Source: Actinomycetes bacterium (GTDB lineage Bacteria; Actinomycetota; Acidimicrobiia; IMCC26256; PALSA-610). Taken from it: DNA of 64,000 bases. Below, in pieces: positions 29,910 through 38,554 of the stretch. The DNA lies in the NCBI GenBank assembly GCA_025360585.1, contig JANYBW010000099.1:23967-87966 (forward strand), in the 5' to 3' direction. Positions within the stretch are counted from its first letter, which is position 1. Each line of letters starts with the position of its first letter. The notes beneath the pieces were generated by a model, which saw nothing but the letters and a program-made list of their open reading frames with translations, was not told where the DNA came from and did no database searches. Made by a program: the position numbers and the translations under genes.

Positions 29910-32078
29910 ATGGCCTCGTCGGGAAACGCTGATCTCGTTGGCCGCGTCTTGGACGGCCGCTATCGCTTGCTGAATGCAATCGGTCGCGGGGGTAGCGGCC
30001 AGGTGTACGCGGCCCAAGACACCCAGCTTCAACGCGCCGTCGCGGTCAAAGTGCTGCACGCGGGATTGGCAAACGACGCGGGATTCTTGCGACGCTTCCA
30101 AATCGAAGCCCAAGTTGCCGCGAGCATGAGCCACCCGAACATCATGACGGTGCACGACTCCGGCTCCGATGATGGCCTGCCGTACATGGTGATGGAGCTC
30201 CTCGATGGCGGCAGTGTTCGCGGCATGCTCGATGCCGATCAAATGCTCACGCCATCACAAGCAGCCCACCTGGGGCGCGACCTTGCCCGGGCGCTGGCGT
30301 ACGCGCACAAGCGCGGGATCATCCATCGCGATATCAAGCCCGCGAACTTGCTCTTCGATTCTTTTGGCGTGGTGAAGATCGCCGATTTTGGCGTGGCGCG
30401 CGCGATGGCCGAGGCGAGCTGGACGGAACCAATGGGCTCCATGATCGGTACCGCTCGCTACGCATCACCGGAACAGGCGCTCGGAGTGCAGCTCGACGGC
30501 CGCAGCGATATGTATTCCTTGGCGTTGGTACTTGCCGAAGCCGTGACGGGCCGCTTGCCGTTCGATGCGGAAACACCGTTGAGCATGCTGAACGCTCGCA
30601 CACACGAATCGTTCGTAGTCGATCCCTCGCTCGGCCACTTGCGCGCGGTGTTGGAGCGGTGCGGGCAGCTCCAACGCGAAGATCGTTACCCCGACGCGCA
30701 GACTCTTGTGAGCGCGCTCGATGATGCCGTGGCCGCGCTTCCGCCCGCGACTGCTCTGCGACTCGCCGGAACCTATGGCGACGGTGCAAACGATCCGACG
30801 AGCGTGCAGCGAGATCCGATCACCGCGCTGCCCGTGGACCGAACATCGAGCCCGGCTGCCGTGCAAACATCGAATACTCCAGCAAATGCGGGGTTTTCTG
30901 GTGCGCGGCCAAAATGGACCGCCGCGCACGATGTCACCGAAGTTGTGCCATCGATCTCTGCACTGCCGTCGGTTGTGGCATTGGATTCACTCGCCGGCGC
31001 GATCACTTCGGGCGCGCTGCCATCGACAATCACGCACGCTGGCACGCAACCGATGACGCCGTTCGATCAAGACACGATGGTAGATACCGGCGACCACCTC
31101 GCAGTGAGTGCCGCGGAACCGACTCCGGAACCAAAACTGTCCGACGGTTCTCACCAAAAAGCCCACCACGAAGCCGGTCGGCATCGAACGAGTTTTTCGC
31201 AGCGGCTTGTGCCGTTCGTTGTGTTGGTGATGGTGATTGCCGCGCTCGCGGGTTCCGTGGCTGCGGTCGCGGGGATCGGCGGTAGTCCCGGGCGCGCGGT
31301 GCCAATGGTGATTGGGCTCAACCGTGCGGATGCTTCAACGCGCCTGGCTGCGGCCCAATTCCGGGTCGGGTATGGCACCGAAGTGAGCGAAGATCCTGCC
31401 GGAACGGTGATCCGTCAGACACCAAATGGCGGATCGTTCGTACGCAGCGGCGACTTGGTCGCGATCGTTGTCTCCAACGGCCCCGGCAACGTTGTTGTGC
31501 CAACCTTGCTGCGCCTCAGTGAAGACAAAGCGCGAGCGGCCGTCGCCGCGGTAGGCCTTCAGATCAAAGTGCGCCACGAGTTTGATGATGCGCACCCTGA
31601 AACCATCCAGACGGTGTTCAAAAGCCCGAGCGACGGAACTTCGGTTGCTCCCGACACGCTGGTGACGGTCGTGATCAGCGACGGACATCGCGATGTCAAA
31701 GTGCCAGTCGTGCGTAATCGCACCTACGAACACGCGGCGACCCGACTTGTGCAACTTGGATTTAAAGTGACACGCGCACCGCAAGATGTGTTTGATGAAA
31801 CCATCGTCACGGGCAACGTCGTGCAGTCGGATCTTGTTGCTGGCAAAACGGCGAAGTTCGGAACGACGATTGTGCTGACCGTTTCCAAAGGCCAAGACCG
31901 CGTCGTGATGCCCACCGTGGTCGGTACCCAAATCGCAACTGCTACTGGGTTGATTCTGAACAATCGCTTGTTGCTCACCGTGGTGGGAACTCCAGTCACC
32001 GGCATCGTGATTTTCGCCGATCAAGCACCAGGCACGAAGCTCAAACCCGGCACAACGATCACGCTCACCGTCTCGTAG
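29910..32078 (+). CDS. pknB: PASTA-domain Ser/Thr protein kinase (PknB type)
   Basis: This membrane kinase senses peptidoglycan fragments and phosphorylates cell-wall and division proteins. The 722-residue protein has a cytosolic kinase domain (residues 10-265) with the glycine loop 'GRGGSGQVYAAQD', 'VAVKVL', catalytic 'HRDIKPANLL' near 139 and 'ADFGVARA'. A long Ala/Pro/Thr-rich juxtamembrane linker follows, then one helix near residues 430-455 ('VPFVVLVMVIAALAG') and four extracellular PASTA repeats to the C-terminus. ATG 29910 was chosen because the kinase fold begins shortly after it; the longer frame reads across the divergent promoter. No division genes adjoin it, unlike the classic pknB locus. 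Confidence 0.95.
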   Translation: MASSGNADLVGRVLDGRYRLLNAIGRGGSGQVYAAQDTQLQRAVAVKVLHAGLANDAGFLRRFQIEAQVAASMSHPNIMTVHDSGSDDGLPYMVMELLDGGSVRGMLDADQMLTPSQAAHLGRDLARALAYAHKRGIIHRDIKPANLLFDSFGVVKIADFGVARAMAEASWTEPMGSMIGTARYASPEQALGVQLDGRSDMYSLALVLAEAVTGRLPFDAETPLSMLNARTHESFVVDPSLGHLRAVLERCGQLQREDRYPDAQTLVSALDDAVAALPPATALRLAGTYGDGANDPTSVQRDPITALPVDRTSSPAAVQTSNTPANAGFSGARPKWTAAHDVTEVVPSISALPSVVALDSLAGAITSGALPSTITHAGTQPMTPFDQDTMVDTGDHLAVSAAEPTPEPKLSDGSHQKAHHEAGRHRTSFSQRLVPFVVLVMVIAALAGSVAAVAGIGGSPGRAVPMVIGLNRADASTRLAAAQFRVGYGTEVSEDPAGTVIRQTPNGGSFVRSGDLVAIVVSNGPGNVVVPTLLRLSEDKARAAVAAVGLQIKVRHEFDDAHPETIQTVFKSPSDGTSVAPDTLVTVVISDGHRDVKVPVVRNRTYEHAATRLVQLGFKVTRAPQDVFDETIVTGNVVQSDLVAGKTAKFGTTIVLTVSKGQDRVVMPTVVGTQIATATGLILNNRLLLTVVGTPVTGIVIFADQAPGTKLKPGTTITLTVS

Positions 32079-32180
32079 CTTCGGCGCGCCAGCGCGGTTC
32101 GATGCTGGCCTAATGCTGGGGCGGTTTCGGGCCAGCCGTAGCATTCATCGTCGTTACCCGTTTTTGTTGGAGGTTTTGTC

Positions 32181-33077
32181 ATGGGTTCACTCGAAGGCAA
32201 GGTCGCGATCATCACCGGTGCCGGCGGAGGATTGGGGCGCGAACACGCATTGCTGTTTGCGGCCGAAGGGGCGCGCATTGTCGTGAACGATCTCGGCGGC
32301 GATAGCCACGGCACTATGGCCGGCAGCACGACGCCCGCCCAAGAGACCGTCGCGATGATCAAAGAAATGGGCGGAGAAGCCGTCGTCAATGGTGCGAACG
32401 TCGCCGATTGGCAGGGCGCGGCCGAGTTGGTGCAACAGGCGGTCGACACGTTCGGTGATCTCCACATTTTGGTGAACAATGCGGGTATTTTGCGCGATGG
32501 CGTGATTTTCAAAATGACCGAATCCGAGTGGGATGCAGTCATCGCAGTCCATTTAAAGGGCCACTTCGCTCCGACCCATCACGCGGCGGTGTATTGGCGG
32601 AGTCAATCGAAGCAGGCCGAAGAATCCGGCATTGCAACGCCGGGCCGTTCGATCGTTCATACGTCGTCGACGTCGGGAGTGTTTTCGAATCCGGGTCAAG
32701 CTAACTACGGCGCCGCGAAATCGGGGATCGCAACGTTGAGCCAAATCTGTGCCAAGGAACTCAAGCGCTACAACGTGCGCTCGAATTCGATTTGCCCCGG
32801 CGCCCGTACCCGGTTGACCCTGGAGACTCCTGGCCTGGGCCCGATGGTGCAGGCGCCTGAAGCTGGCTTCGACAAGTGGGATCCTGCCAACGTTTCACCG
32901 TTTGTCGCGTATTTGGCCAGCGATCTTTGCTCGATGACTGGCGAGACCTTTTTTGTACAAGGCGGCACGGTCGGACGCATTCAGAGCTGGACCCGCGCCG
33001 AAACAATCGACCAAAACGACCGCTGGACGGTGGCTGGTCTTGCAACCAACGCCGCGAAGCTCGTGCCGGGAGCGTGA
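32181..33077 (+). CDS. Short-chain dehydrogenase, HSD17B4/MaoC-associated type
   Basis: This is a 298-residue NAD(P)-dependent oxidoreductase. The Rossmann motif 'TGAGGGLGREHALLFA' (TGxxxGxG) is at residue 12, with 'NNAGILRD' near 95, a Ser in 'TSSTSGVFSN' and the catalytic 'YGAAKSG'. 'GREHALLFAAEGA' with 'VVNDLGG' is typical of the 3-hydroxyacyl-CoA dehydrogenase part of multifunctional beta-oxidation enzymes, so fatty or sterol side-chain oxidation is a fair guess. A good ribosome site (GGAGG) precedes ATG 32181. Confidence 0.88.
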   Translation: MGSLEGKVAIITGAGGGLGREHALLFAAEGARIVVNDLGGDSHGTMAGSTTPAQETVAMIKEMGGEAVVNGANVADWQGAAELVQQAVDTFGDLHILVNNAGILRDGVIFKMTESEWDAVIAVHLKGHFAPTHHAAVYWRSQSKQAEESGIATPGRSIVHTSSTSGVFSNPGQANYGAAKSGIATLSQICAKELKRYNVRSNSICPGARTRLTLETPGLGPMVQAPEAGFDKWDPANVSPFVAYLASDLCSMTGETFFVQGGTVGRIQSWTRAETIDQNDRWTVAGLATNAAKLVPGA

Positions 33078-33458
33078 GCGGGCCATCGCGTTCCGACGCG
33101 CTAAATGTCCGATATCTACCGTCCATCAGGACGAGAACGGGCCAAATGGCTTATTGCCACGCAGCGTGGTCGAGTCGAAGACTTCCAACATGCGGCGCAT
33201 GCCCCACGGCGGAACCTCCCATCCACAACTTTCACGGCCCGGCAATGGGTACGGACGCTCGATGCGCCCGGGCCCAAACCGACCGATATCGCCGATGCGC
33301 CTCGAGATCGAGGCTGTGGACCGAGTTCTTGCGTTGTGGACGGTCGACGTCGACCTCGCTGAAGTGGAACGTTCCGAATCGTTCGGTCCCACGGCGTAAC
33401 GCAAAAGCTGTGGCCGTAGGGCCACGACTCATCCTCTTCGGTCTCCGAAACGCTCACA
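33078..33458. other. Intergenic stretch with overlapping short frames but no confident gene
   Basis: These 381 bp lie between the dehydrogenase and the MFS exporter. Several frames of 85-130 codons cross it on both strands (for example one on the minus strand with 'WEVPPWGMRRMLEVF'), but none has a clear start, motif or ribosome site. It could be a decayed gene. The last 95 bp hold palindromes that may be the exporter's operator. Confidence 0.5.
33366..33386. promoter_or_regulatory. Two overlapping palindromes upstream of the MFS exporter
   Basis: GGAACGTTCC (33366-33375) is a perfect 10-bp palindrome; it overlaps CCGAATCGTTCGG (33374-33386), which has 5-bp arms around three bases. They lie 73-93 bp before the exporter's start. 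A dimeric repressor site is plausible, but no regulator gene is adjacent. Confidence 0.35.
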
Positions 33459-34916
33459 ATGAGTGAGACGAATCCGTTGGTGCAGCGGATCCATGCGTCG
33501 GATCGCTATCGCTGGATCGCTCTCGTTACCGTGTTAGCAGGGCTGTTTTCGTCGGGGATCACGATCACGATTTTGGCGAATTCGCTGTCCACGATCGCCA
33601 AGGACATCGGCACCACGCCCTCGCTGGCAACCTGGATCCTCACCGCGCAATTGCTGACGTTGGCCGTGTTGATGCCCATGATGGGCAAGCTCGGAGACAC
33701 GCACGGTCATCGGCGGGTCTATTTGATCGGCTTTGGGGTATTCGCCGCCATGTCGATACCGACCGCGTTGGCGCCGAACATCGGTTGGTTGGTCGTATTT
33801 CGAGTGCTGGGCGCGGCTGGAGGTGCGGCCACGAACCCGACCTCGATGGCGATCGTGATGCATTCATTTTCGAGAGAGGACCGGGTGAAGGCGCTCGGTT
33901 GGTGGCAGCTCGTAGGCGCAGGTGCGCCGGTTATTGGTCTGGCTGTCGGCTCGGCGGTCGTCGAATCGTTCTCATGGCGTTGGATATTTGTTGGCCAAGG
34001 CGTGATTAGCATCATCGCGTTAGGGCTGGCATTCGTTGTGTTGCAGGAAACCCCCAAGCAAGCTGCCGGCCGTTTCGATGTTGCCGGGGCGTCGACCCTT
34101 GCGCTCGGCATCGTGAGTTTGTTACTCGGAATGCAACTGTTACAACGACTCGGCGCCGGTGCATTGCCAATCGGTTTATTGATTGCTGCGCCCGTGGTCT
34201 TGTGGTTCTTTGTATGGTGCGAGCAGCGTGCGGTTGAACCGCTGTTGCCGCTTCGTTTTTTTCGGGCTCGAAATTTTACGGCGTCGCTCGTAGCGCTGTT
34301 TGGGGCCAACTTCGCCTACATGGGCAGCTTCATCGTGACGCCGTTGTTGTTGCAACACCAATTTGGGTATTCGATCAAAGGAACCGCCGCAGTATTGGCA
34401 TTGCGGCCGCTCACCTTCAGCATTATGGCGCCGATGGCTGGGTACCTTGCCGCGAGACTCGGCGATCGCCTCCTGGCGACGTGGGGCACTGCATTGATTG
34501 CTGCGGGCATGGTTGCATTCGTGATTGCTGCGCAACAGCACTCGATCGTGTTCGTCTTCATCGGGCTATGCGGCGCCGGAATCGGCATGGGTACGGGTTC
34601 GCCCAGCCTCATTTCTGCGGTGGGTAATACCGTGGAATCCAACGAGCTCGGCGTTGCCAATGCCGCGCAGGGAATGATCGGCCAGGTTGGCGTTGTGATT
34701 GGCATCGGAGTGTTATCGACGGTGCAGTCGGCCGGGACCGGCGATCACTCGTTTGTGAACGCATACGGGGTTGCAACAGTGCTGGCGGTGGGCGCGATCG
34801 TGGCCGCGCGCTGGGTGCTCGATGCGGATCATCGCTCTGCTGAGCACGATCACGTTGACGTGCAAGTCGTTGTCAACGACAATGGCGCGGACATCGTCCG
34901 CGCCACTGCACACTAG
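33459..34916 (+). CDS. MFS drug exporter, DHA2 (EmrB/QacA) type
   Basis: This is a 485-residue proton-coupled exporter in the inner membrane. It has about 14 predicted helices, the MFS loop motif 'GKLGDTHGHRRVYLIG' between helices 2 and 3, and the antiporter motif region 'WWQLVGAGAPVIGLAVGSAV' in helix 5. The first helix carries 'LFSSGITITILANSLSTIA', close to the DHA2 D1 motif but lacking its usual charged Asp. The C-terminal tail is acidic and His-containing. Substrate unknown; the family mostly exports hydrophobic drugs or dyes. Confidence 0.9.
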   Translation: MSETNPLVQRIHASDRYRWIALVTVLAGLFSSGITITILANSLSTIAKDIGTTPSLATWILTAQLLTLAVLMPMMGKLGDTHGHRRVYLIGFGVFAAMSIPTALAPNIGWLVVFRVLGAAGGAATNPTSMAIVMHSFSREDRVKALGWWQLVGAGAPVIGLAVGSAVVESFSWRWIFVGQGVISIIALGLAFVVLQETPKQAAGRFDVAGASTLALGIVSLLLGMQLLQRLGAGALPIGLLIAAPVVLWFFVWCEQRAVEPLLPLRFFRARNFTASLVALFGANFAYMGSFIVTPLLLQHQFGYSIKGTAAVLALRPLTFSIMAPMAGYLAARLGDRLLATWGTALIAAGMVAFVIAAQQHSIVFVFIGLCGAGIGMGTGSPSLISAVGNTVESNELGVANAAQGMIGQVGVVIGIGVLSTVQSAGTGDHSFVNAYGVATVLAVGAIVAARWVLDADHRSAEHDHVDVQVVVNDNGADIVRATAH

Positions 34917-34942
34917 ATAAATTTGTTGCTGCAAACGTTGGG

Positions 34943-35350
34943 CTATTCAGTAACGCCCTGAATTTCGGTTTGCATTTCGGGGCTTGCGCCACCGCCACCT
35001 TGTTGTTGCATCATGAGCTTGGTCATGTCGCCTTGAACCTTGACCTTGCCCGACATGAATGCCTGCATTCCGGCTTGCTGATCGCCAGAAATGAAAACTG
35101 CTTTGGCGGTCGCGTAATCGGTAGTGAGGGTGACATCAGCAGGGTCCTTGTGCCCGCCACCCATCGCCGCAACACCGTCAATATTGCCCATGTGGAACTG
35201 CTTGTCGCCGCCCAATGGCGTATCGGTGACGACCATGTTGATGGTCAAGTTCGGTTGTGTATTTTTGGGAGCCGCCGCGGCATATTTCGCGACGATGCCT
35301 TCGACCGCTGCAACCCATTGGTCAGAAAGAAACGCAAATTTGTCAGACAC
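34943..35350 (-). CDS. SCP2 sterol-transfer-domain protein
   Basis: This 135-residue stand-alone SCP2-like lipid-binding domain has 'WVAAVEGIVAKYAAA' at the start, 'ADVTLTTDYATAKAVFISGD' in the middle and 'AFMSGKVKVQGDMTKLM' near the end, which are typical SCP2 core segments. I chose GTG 35350 because GGGAGG lies 6 nt upstream; two in-frame ATGs further upstream give an unlikely N-terminal extension. Such proteins bind acyl-CoA or sterol-like lipids, often next to beta-oxidation genes, as with the dehydrogenase 1.9 kb away. Confidence 0.88.
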   Translation of the reverse strand: MSDKFAFLSDQWVAAVEGIVAKYAAAAPKNTQPNLTINMVVTDTPLGGDKQFHMGNIDGVAAMGGGHKDPADVTLTTDYATAKAVFISGDQQAGMQAFMSGKVKVQGDMTKLMMQQQGGGGASPEMQTEIQGVTE

Positions 35351-35424
35351 GCAAAAGCCTCCCAGGCTCATAGTCGGGCGATGATGGACGCGGCTCACGC
35401 GCGCGCTGGCGCGACAGTAGTTGC

Positions 35425-36222
35425 TCAGCTGGCCGTCGGGTTTTCGTTCGGCCGATAACCATTGAGCAGATGCGAATTGTCATGGGAGAACAACGGGCCG
35501 TCCATGTAACCGTCGCCGATCCACAGGTGCATCATCGTCAGTTTATCGATGGGGAAGAGCATGCCGCCGTTGCGTTTGCAACCGGCCTTACTCAAGTTGA
35601 TCGGCGAACCTTCGGCATCACCTTCGGATATGACGAGGAAATCCTTGATCACGAAACAGATGGAGCTGTGGCGATGCCAGTGATCATCAGGTCCGGCGAA
35701 ACCCGCGGGATCCGTTGGTCCGCTCAGGATCCAGCTCAGACCAGCCAGCTTCGCAGTGGGGCCTTCACCGTCGAAGAGCAACACGTTGGGCATGGTCGGG
35801 TCGAAGTCACCCTTGAAGCCGAGAAAGCCGGTTGCGCCGCCTTTGATCCAGTGCGCGCCAATGCCGTACAGGCTCTTGGTTGCTTGTTTCCAGCCGTCCT
35901 TGGCCGCATCAGCACCGGTCTTGTACTTCTTGGCCCACTTGATGACGACATCAACTTGGGCTTTGGTTTCCGGGCCTAATTCTGCATAGGTGATTTTGGA
36001 ATCGTTGTGGTGATGACCACTCGTCGCGGCTGGCTGGCCACTGTCGTGGGAGCCTCCACCGTGATCCATCTTGGGATTCATCGTTGTGATGGTCGCTTTT
36101 GCCGCGGCAGTGGTAGTCGTGGCCCCCGCTCCGGTGCCGACCTTTGCGGTGCTCGATCCACACGCGCTCGCGGCGAGCATTGCCGCCAGCGTGATTCCTA
36201 ACAGACTGCTACGCAATTTCAT
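35425..36222 (-). CDS. His-rich secreted lipoprotein of unknown function
   Basis: From ATG 36222 (AGGGAG seven nt upstream) the protein is 265 residues: signal 'MKLRSSLLGITLAAMLAASAC' ending in a lipobox Cys, a Thr/Ala linker, a His-rich stretch ('MDHGGGSHDSG', then 'GHHHNDS', about residues 50-80), and a globular domain with 'GIGAHWIKGGATGF', 'VLLFDGEGPTAKLAGLSWIL' and 'DDHWHRHSSICFVI'. The His clusters suggest metal binding, and the last block could hold a metal site in the folded domain. I do not know the family's function. The longer frame upstream overlaps the divergent ferredoxin and was rejected. Confidence 0.75.
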   Translation of the reverse strand: MKLRSSLLGITLAAMLAASACGSSTAKVGTGAGATTTTAAAKATITTMNPKMDHGGGSHDSGQPAATSGHHHNDSKITYAELGPETKAQVDVVIKWAKKYKTGADAAKDGWKQATKSLYGIGAHWIKGGATGFLGFKGDFDPTMPNVLLFDGEGPTAKLAGLSWILSGPTDPAGFAGPDDHWHRHSSICFVIKDFLVISEGDAEGSPINLSKAGCKRNGGMLFPIDKLTMMHLWIGDGYMDGPLFSHDNSHLLNGYRPNENPTAS

Positions 36223-36324
36223 CGTGGTGCTCCCTACCGGTATGGGCGATGGCGCCAGGTTAGACCCAGGGACACGCGCCTCGGGAAGTGCCCGAAACGG
36301 ACCGGGAACTACGATCTCGAACCG

Positions 36325-36627
36325 ATGAGTAGCAGCCGTCAACAACGCATTGATCAACGCAGCCGAAACCCGAAATGGCGCAACCCTGCGCTTCGGATCG
36401 AGATGAGCGAATGCATCAATTGTGATGCCTGTCTGCGGCACTGTCCACCACAATTTGGGGCGATCTTCAATCATGGCGCCGATGTTGTGATCATTTCGGA
36501 ATTGTGCTCGGGCTGCGACAAATGCCTTCCGGCCTGCCCGGTCAATTGCATCTACCCGGACGCAACTCCAAAAGCGACACCTACGGCTTGGTGGGGCCTC
36601 CCCAACACCCACCTCGACCCCTACTGA
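36325..36627 (+). CDS. 2[4Fe-4S] ferredoxin with N-terminal extension
   Basis: This is a 100-residue electron carrier. Two CxxCxxCxxxCP motifs, 'CINCDACLRHCP' near residue 30 and 'CSGCDKCLPACP' near 61, each bind a [4Fe-4S] cluster. The first 25 residues are basic and not part of the usual fold, and the C-terminus ends in a short Pro/Trp tail. It is divergent from the His-rich lipoprotein, across 102 bp. The partner enzyme cannot be identified from this neighbourhood. Confidence 0.9.
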   Translation: MSSSRQQRIDQRSRNPKWRNPALRIEMSECINCDACLRHCPPQFGAIFNHGADVVIISELCSGCDKCLPACPVNCIYPDATPKATPTAWWGLPNTHLDPY

Positions 36628-36646
36628 CACCTCAGCCCCCGACCGT

Positions 36647-36779
36647 GGTCACGCCCAACTGGTGTCACACCTGACGGTCGTCACGAAACTTGGGTCTCGG
36701 CCATGGACTTTCATGAAAACGGTCCGCACGGGTGCTGCGTTTCATGAAACAGGGCGACGGAGCACTGCCTTTCATGAAA
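36647..36779. repeat. Phased array of TTTCATGAAA palindromes before gatC
   Basis: Three perfect copies of the 10-bp palindrome TTTCATGAAA begin at 36709, 36740 and 36770, spaced 31 and 30 bp. A degraded copy, CGTCACGAAA, begins at 36679, again 30 bp away, and a weaker one near 36647. The spacers of the last two full units are also alike ('cgcacgggtgctgc' and 'cgacggagcactgc'). The last copy is 27 bp before the gatC ATG. Spacing of about three helical turns would put all sites on one face of the DNA. It may be an operator array or a non-coding tandem repeat; it is too short-repeated for CRISPR. Confidence 0.75.
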
Positions 36780-36806
36780 ACTGCGGGAGGTTCGTAGACT
36801 CGCCTG

Positions 36807-37118
36807 ATGACTGCATCGCCCGCGCGGCTCACGCGCCAAGACGTGGAACACGTCGCCAAGTTGGCCCGGTTGGCCCTCTCCGACGCCGAAATCGACGAGT
36901 TCACTGGCCAACTTGCCGGGATTCTTGAGCACGCGGCGCTGGTGTCGGCTCTTGATACCTCTGATGTTGCGCCGACCTCACATCCGTTACCCCTCGTGAA
37001 CGTGTTTCGGGCCGATATTGCTCGCCCCGGAGCCGATCGCGACGAAGTACTCGCGAATGCGCCGGCTGCCGAATCCGGACGGTTTCGCGTGCCGCGCATT
37101 TTGGGAGAAGCCCCATGA
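36807..37118 (+). CDS. gatC: Asp/Glu-tRNA amidotransferase subunit C
   Basis: This is the small 103-residue subunit that clamps GatA to GatB. The N-terminal '[20 protein letters not shown]' is the family signature and the C-terminus ends '[13 protein letters not shown]'. The stop overlaps the gatA ATG (ATGA at 37115). The repeat array lies directly upstream, where its promoter should be. Confidence 0.95.
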   Translation: MTASPARLTRQDVEHVAKLARLALSDAEIDEFTGQLAGILEHAALVSALDTSDVAPTSHPLPLVNVFRADIARPGADRDEVLANAPAAESGRFRVPRILGEAP

Positions 37119-38554
37119 GCGATAGCCAATCCGCGTTCACGATCGCGAACGACGTCCGTTCGGGACGCCAGCGTGCTCGCGACATTTTGGAACAACATCT
37201 CGAACGAATCGATGCTCGCGAAGCCGACGTGCACGCGTTCAATCTCGTTTTGCGCGATGAGGCGCGCGCCAATGCCGATGCCATCGACGCCGCGGTTGCC
37301 GCCGGCGATGATCCCGGCGCGTTAGCTGGTGTTCCAATCGCTTTGAAGGACAACCTTTGTACGCGCGGCATCGACACGACCTGTTCGTCGAAGATCCTGC
37401 AAGGGTGGAAGCCGCCCTACAACGCTACGGTCGTTGATCGCGTCCATGCCGCGGGCGCCATCGCACTTGGCAAAACGAATCTTGATGAATTCGCGATGGG
37501 TTCCTCGACGGAGAATTCCGCGTTTGGCGCGACTCGGAATCCGGTTGACCTTTCGCGGGTTCCGGGAGGATCTTCGGGAGGATCAGCCGCGGCGGTCGCA
37601 GCGGGGTTCGCGCCGCTTGCTCTAGGTTCCGATACTGGTGGTTCGATCCGTCAGCCGGCCGCGCTCTGCGGAGTGGTTGGGATGAAGCCCACGTACGGAA
37701 CCGTTTCACGCTACGGCCTCGTTGCCTTTGCATCGTCGCTGGATCAGGTCGGGCCGTTCGCCCGAGATGTGCGCGATGCCGCGCTGTTGTTGGAAACCAT
37801 TTGGGGCCACGACCCCATGGATTCAACCTCGATTGCGTCGCCGTTGCCGTCGTTGCTCGATGGTATTGACAAAGGCGTCGCGGGATTGCGGGTCGGTATC
37901 GTCGAAGAACTTACCGATGTCGAAGGTATCGATCCCGAAGTGCGCGCAGCAGTCGGGAAAGCCGCGGCCGCCCTGGAAGCTGGAGGCGCAACCGTTGATC
38001 GGGTCTCGGTACCGTCGACGATGTACGGGCTCGATGCCTATTACTTGATTGCTCCGGCCGAGGCATCTTCGAACCTCGCGCGTTACGACGGTGTTCGTTA
38101 CGGATTACGCGGCGCGGGCGACGACATTTCGGTAATGAACGCGAACACTCGCAACGACGGTTTTGGCTCCGAAGTGAAACGCCGGATCATGCTTGGAACG
38201 TACGCGCTTTCCGCGGGTTACTACGACGCGTATTACGGCCAGGCCCAGCGGGTTCGTACGCTGATCGTGCGCGATTTCGCTCGCGCCTATGAACACTTCG
38301 ACGTGTTGCTATCGCCGACATCGCCGACGATCGCGTTTGAATTTGGCTCCAAGACTACGGATCCTTTGGCGATGTATCTCTCGGACGTTTGCACCATCCC
38401 TACGAACCTCGCAGGCCATTGTGCGATCAGTGTGCCGTATGGCAACGACTCAGTGCACCAGATGCCAATCGGCGTACAGATCCTCGGCCGTGAACTCGCG
38501 GATGCACTGATCTTTCGGGTCGCGCGTGCGCTGGAACTCAGCCGTGGTGCGTGA
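37115..38554 (+). CDS. gatA: Asp/Glu-tRNA amidotransferase subunit A
   Basis: The glutaminase subunit supplies ammonia for converting Glu-tRNA(Gln) and/or Asp-tRNA(Asn). The 479-residue amidase fold has the Ser-cisSer-Lys triad: Lys in 'IALKDNLC' near residue 79, the Ser-rich signature '[16 protein letters not shown]' near 150, and '[16 protein letters not shown]' near 175. The ATG overlaps the gatC stop. The 3' end overlaps the opposite-strand hydrolase by 17 bp, which separates gatA from gatB by about 1 kb. Confidence 0.97.
   Translation: MSDSQSAFTIANDVRSGRQRARDILEQHLERIDAREADVHAFNLVLRDEARANADAIDAAVAAGDDPGALAGVPIALKDNLCTRGIDTTCSSKILQGWKPPYNATVVDRVHAAGAIALGKTNLDEFAMGSSTENSAFGATRNPVDLSRVPGGSSGGSAAAVAAGFAPLALGSDTGGSIRQPAALCGVVGMKPTYGTVSRYGLVAFASSLDQVGPFARDVRDAALLLETIWGHDPMDSTSIASPLPSLLDGIDKGVAGLRVGIVEELTDVEGIDPEVRAAVGKAAAALEAGGATVDRVSVPSTMYGLDAYYLIAPAEASSNLARYDGVRYGLRGAGDDISVMNANTRNDGFGSEVKRRIMLGTYALSAGYYDAYYGQAQRVRTLIVRDFARAYEHFDVLLSPTSPTIAFEFGSKTTDPLAMYLSDVCTIPTNLAGHCAISVPYGNDSVHQMPIGVQILGRELADALIFRVARALELSRGA

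Noticed and set aside
32953..33399. Plus-strand frame of 148 codons after the dehydrogenase
   Set aside because: Its first third overlaps the dehydrogenase in another frame and the rest has no start with a ribosome site.
33410..33425. Hairpin GTGGCC-GTAG-GGCCAC as a terminator
   Set aside because: It lies just before the exporter's start on the same strand, where a terminator would be odd; six pairs are easily found by chance.
36647..36779. CRISPR array at the TTTCATGAAA repeats
   Set aside because: The repeat is only 10 bp and palindromic, spacers resemble each other, and no cas genes are near.
36665..37234. Minus-strand frame of 189 codons over gatC and the repeat array
   Set aside because: It overlaps gatC and the gatA start and its repeated 'FMK/FHE' residues only translate the palindromes.
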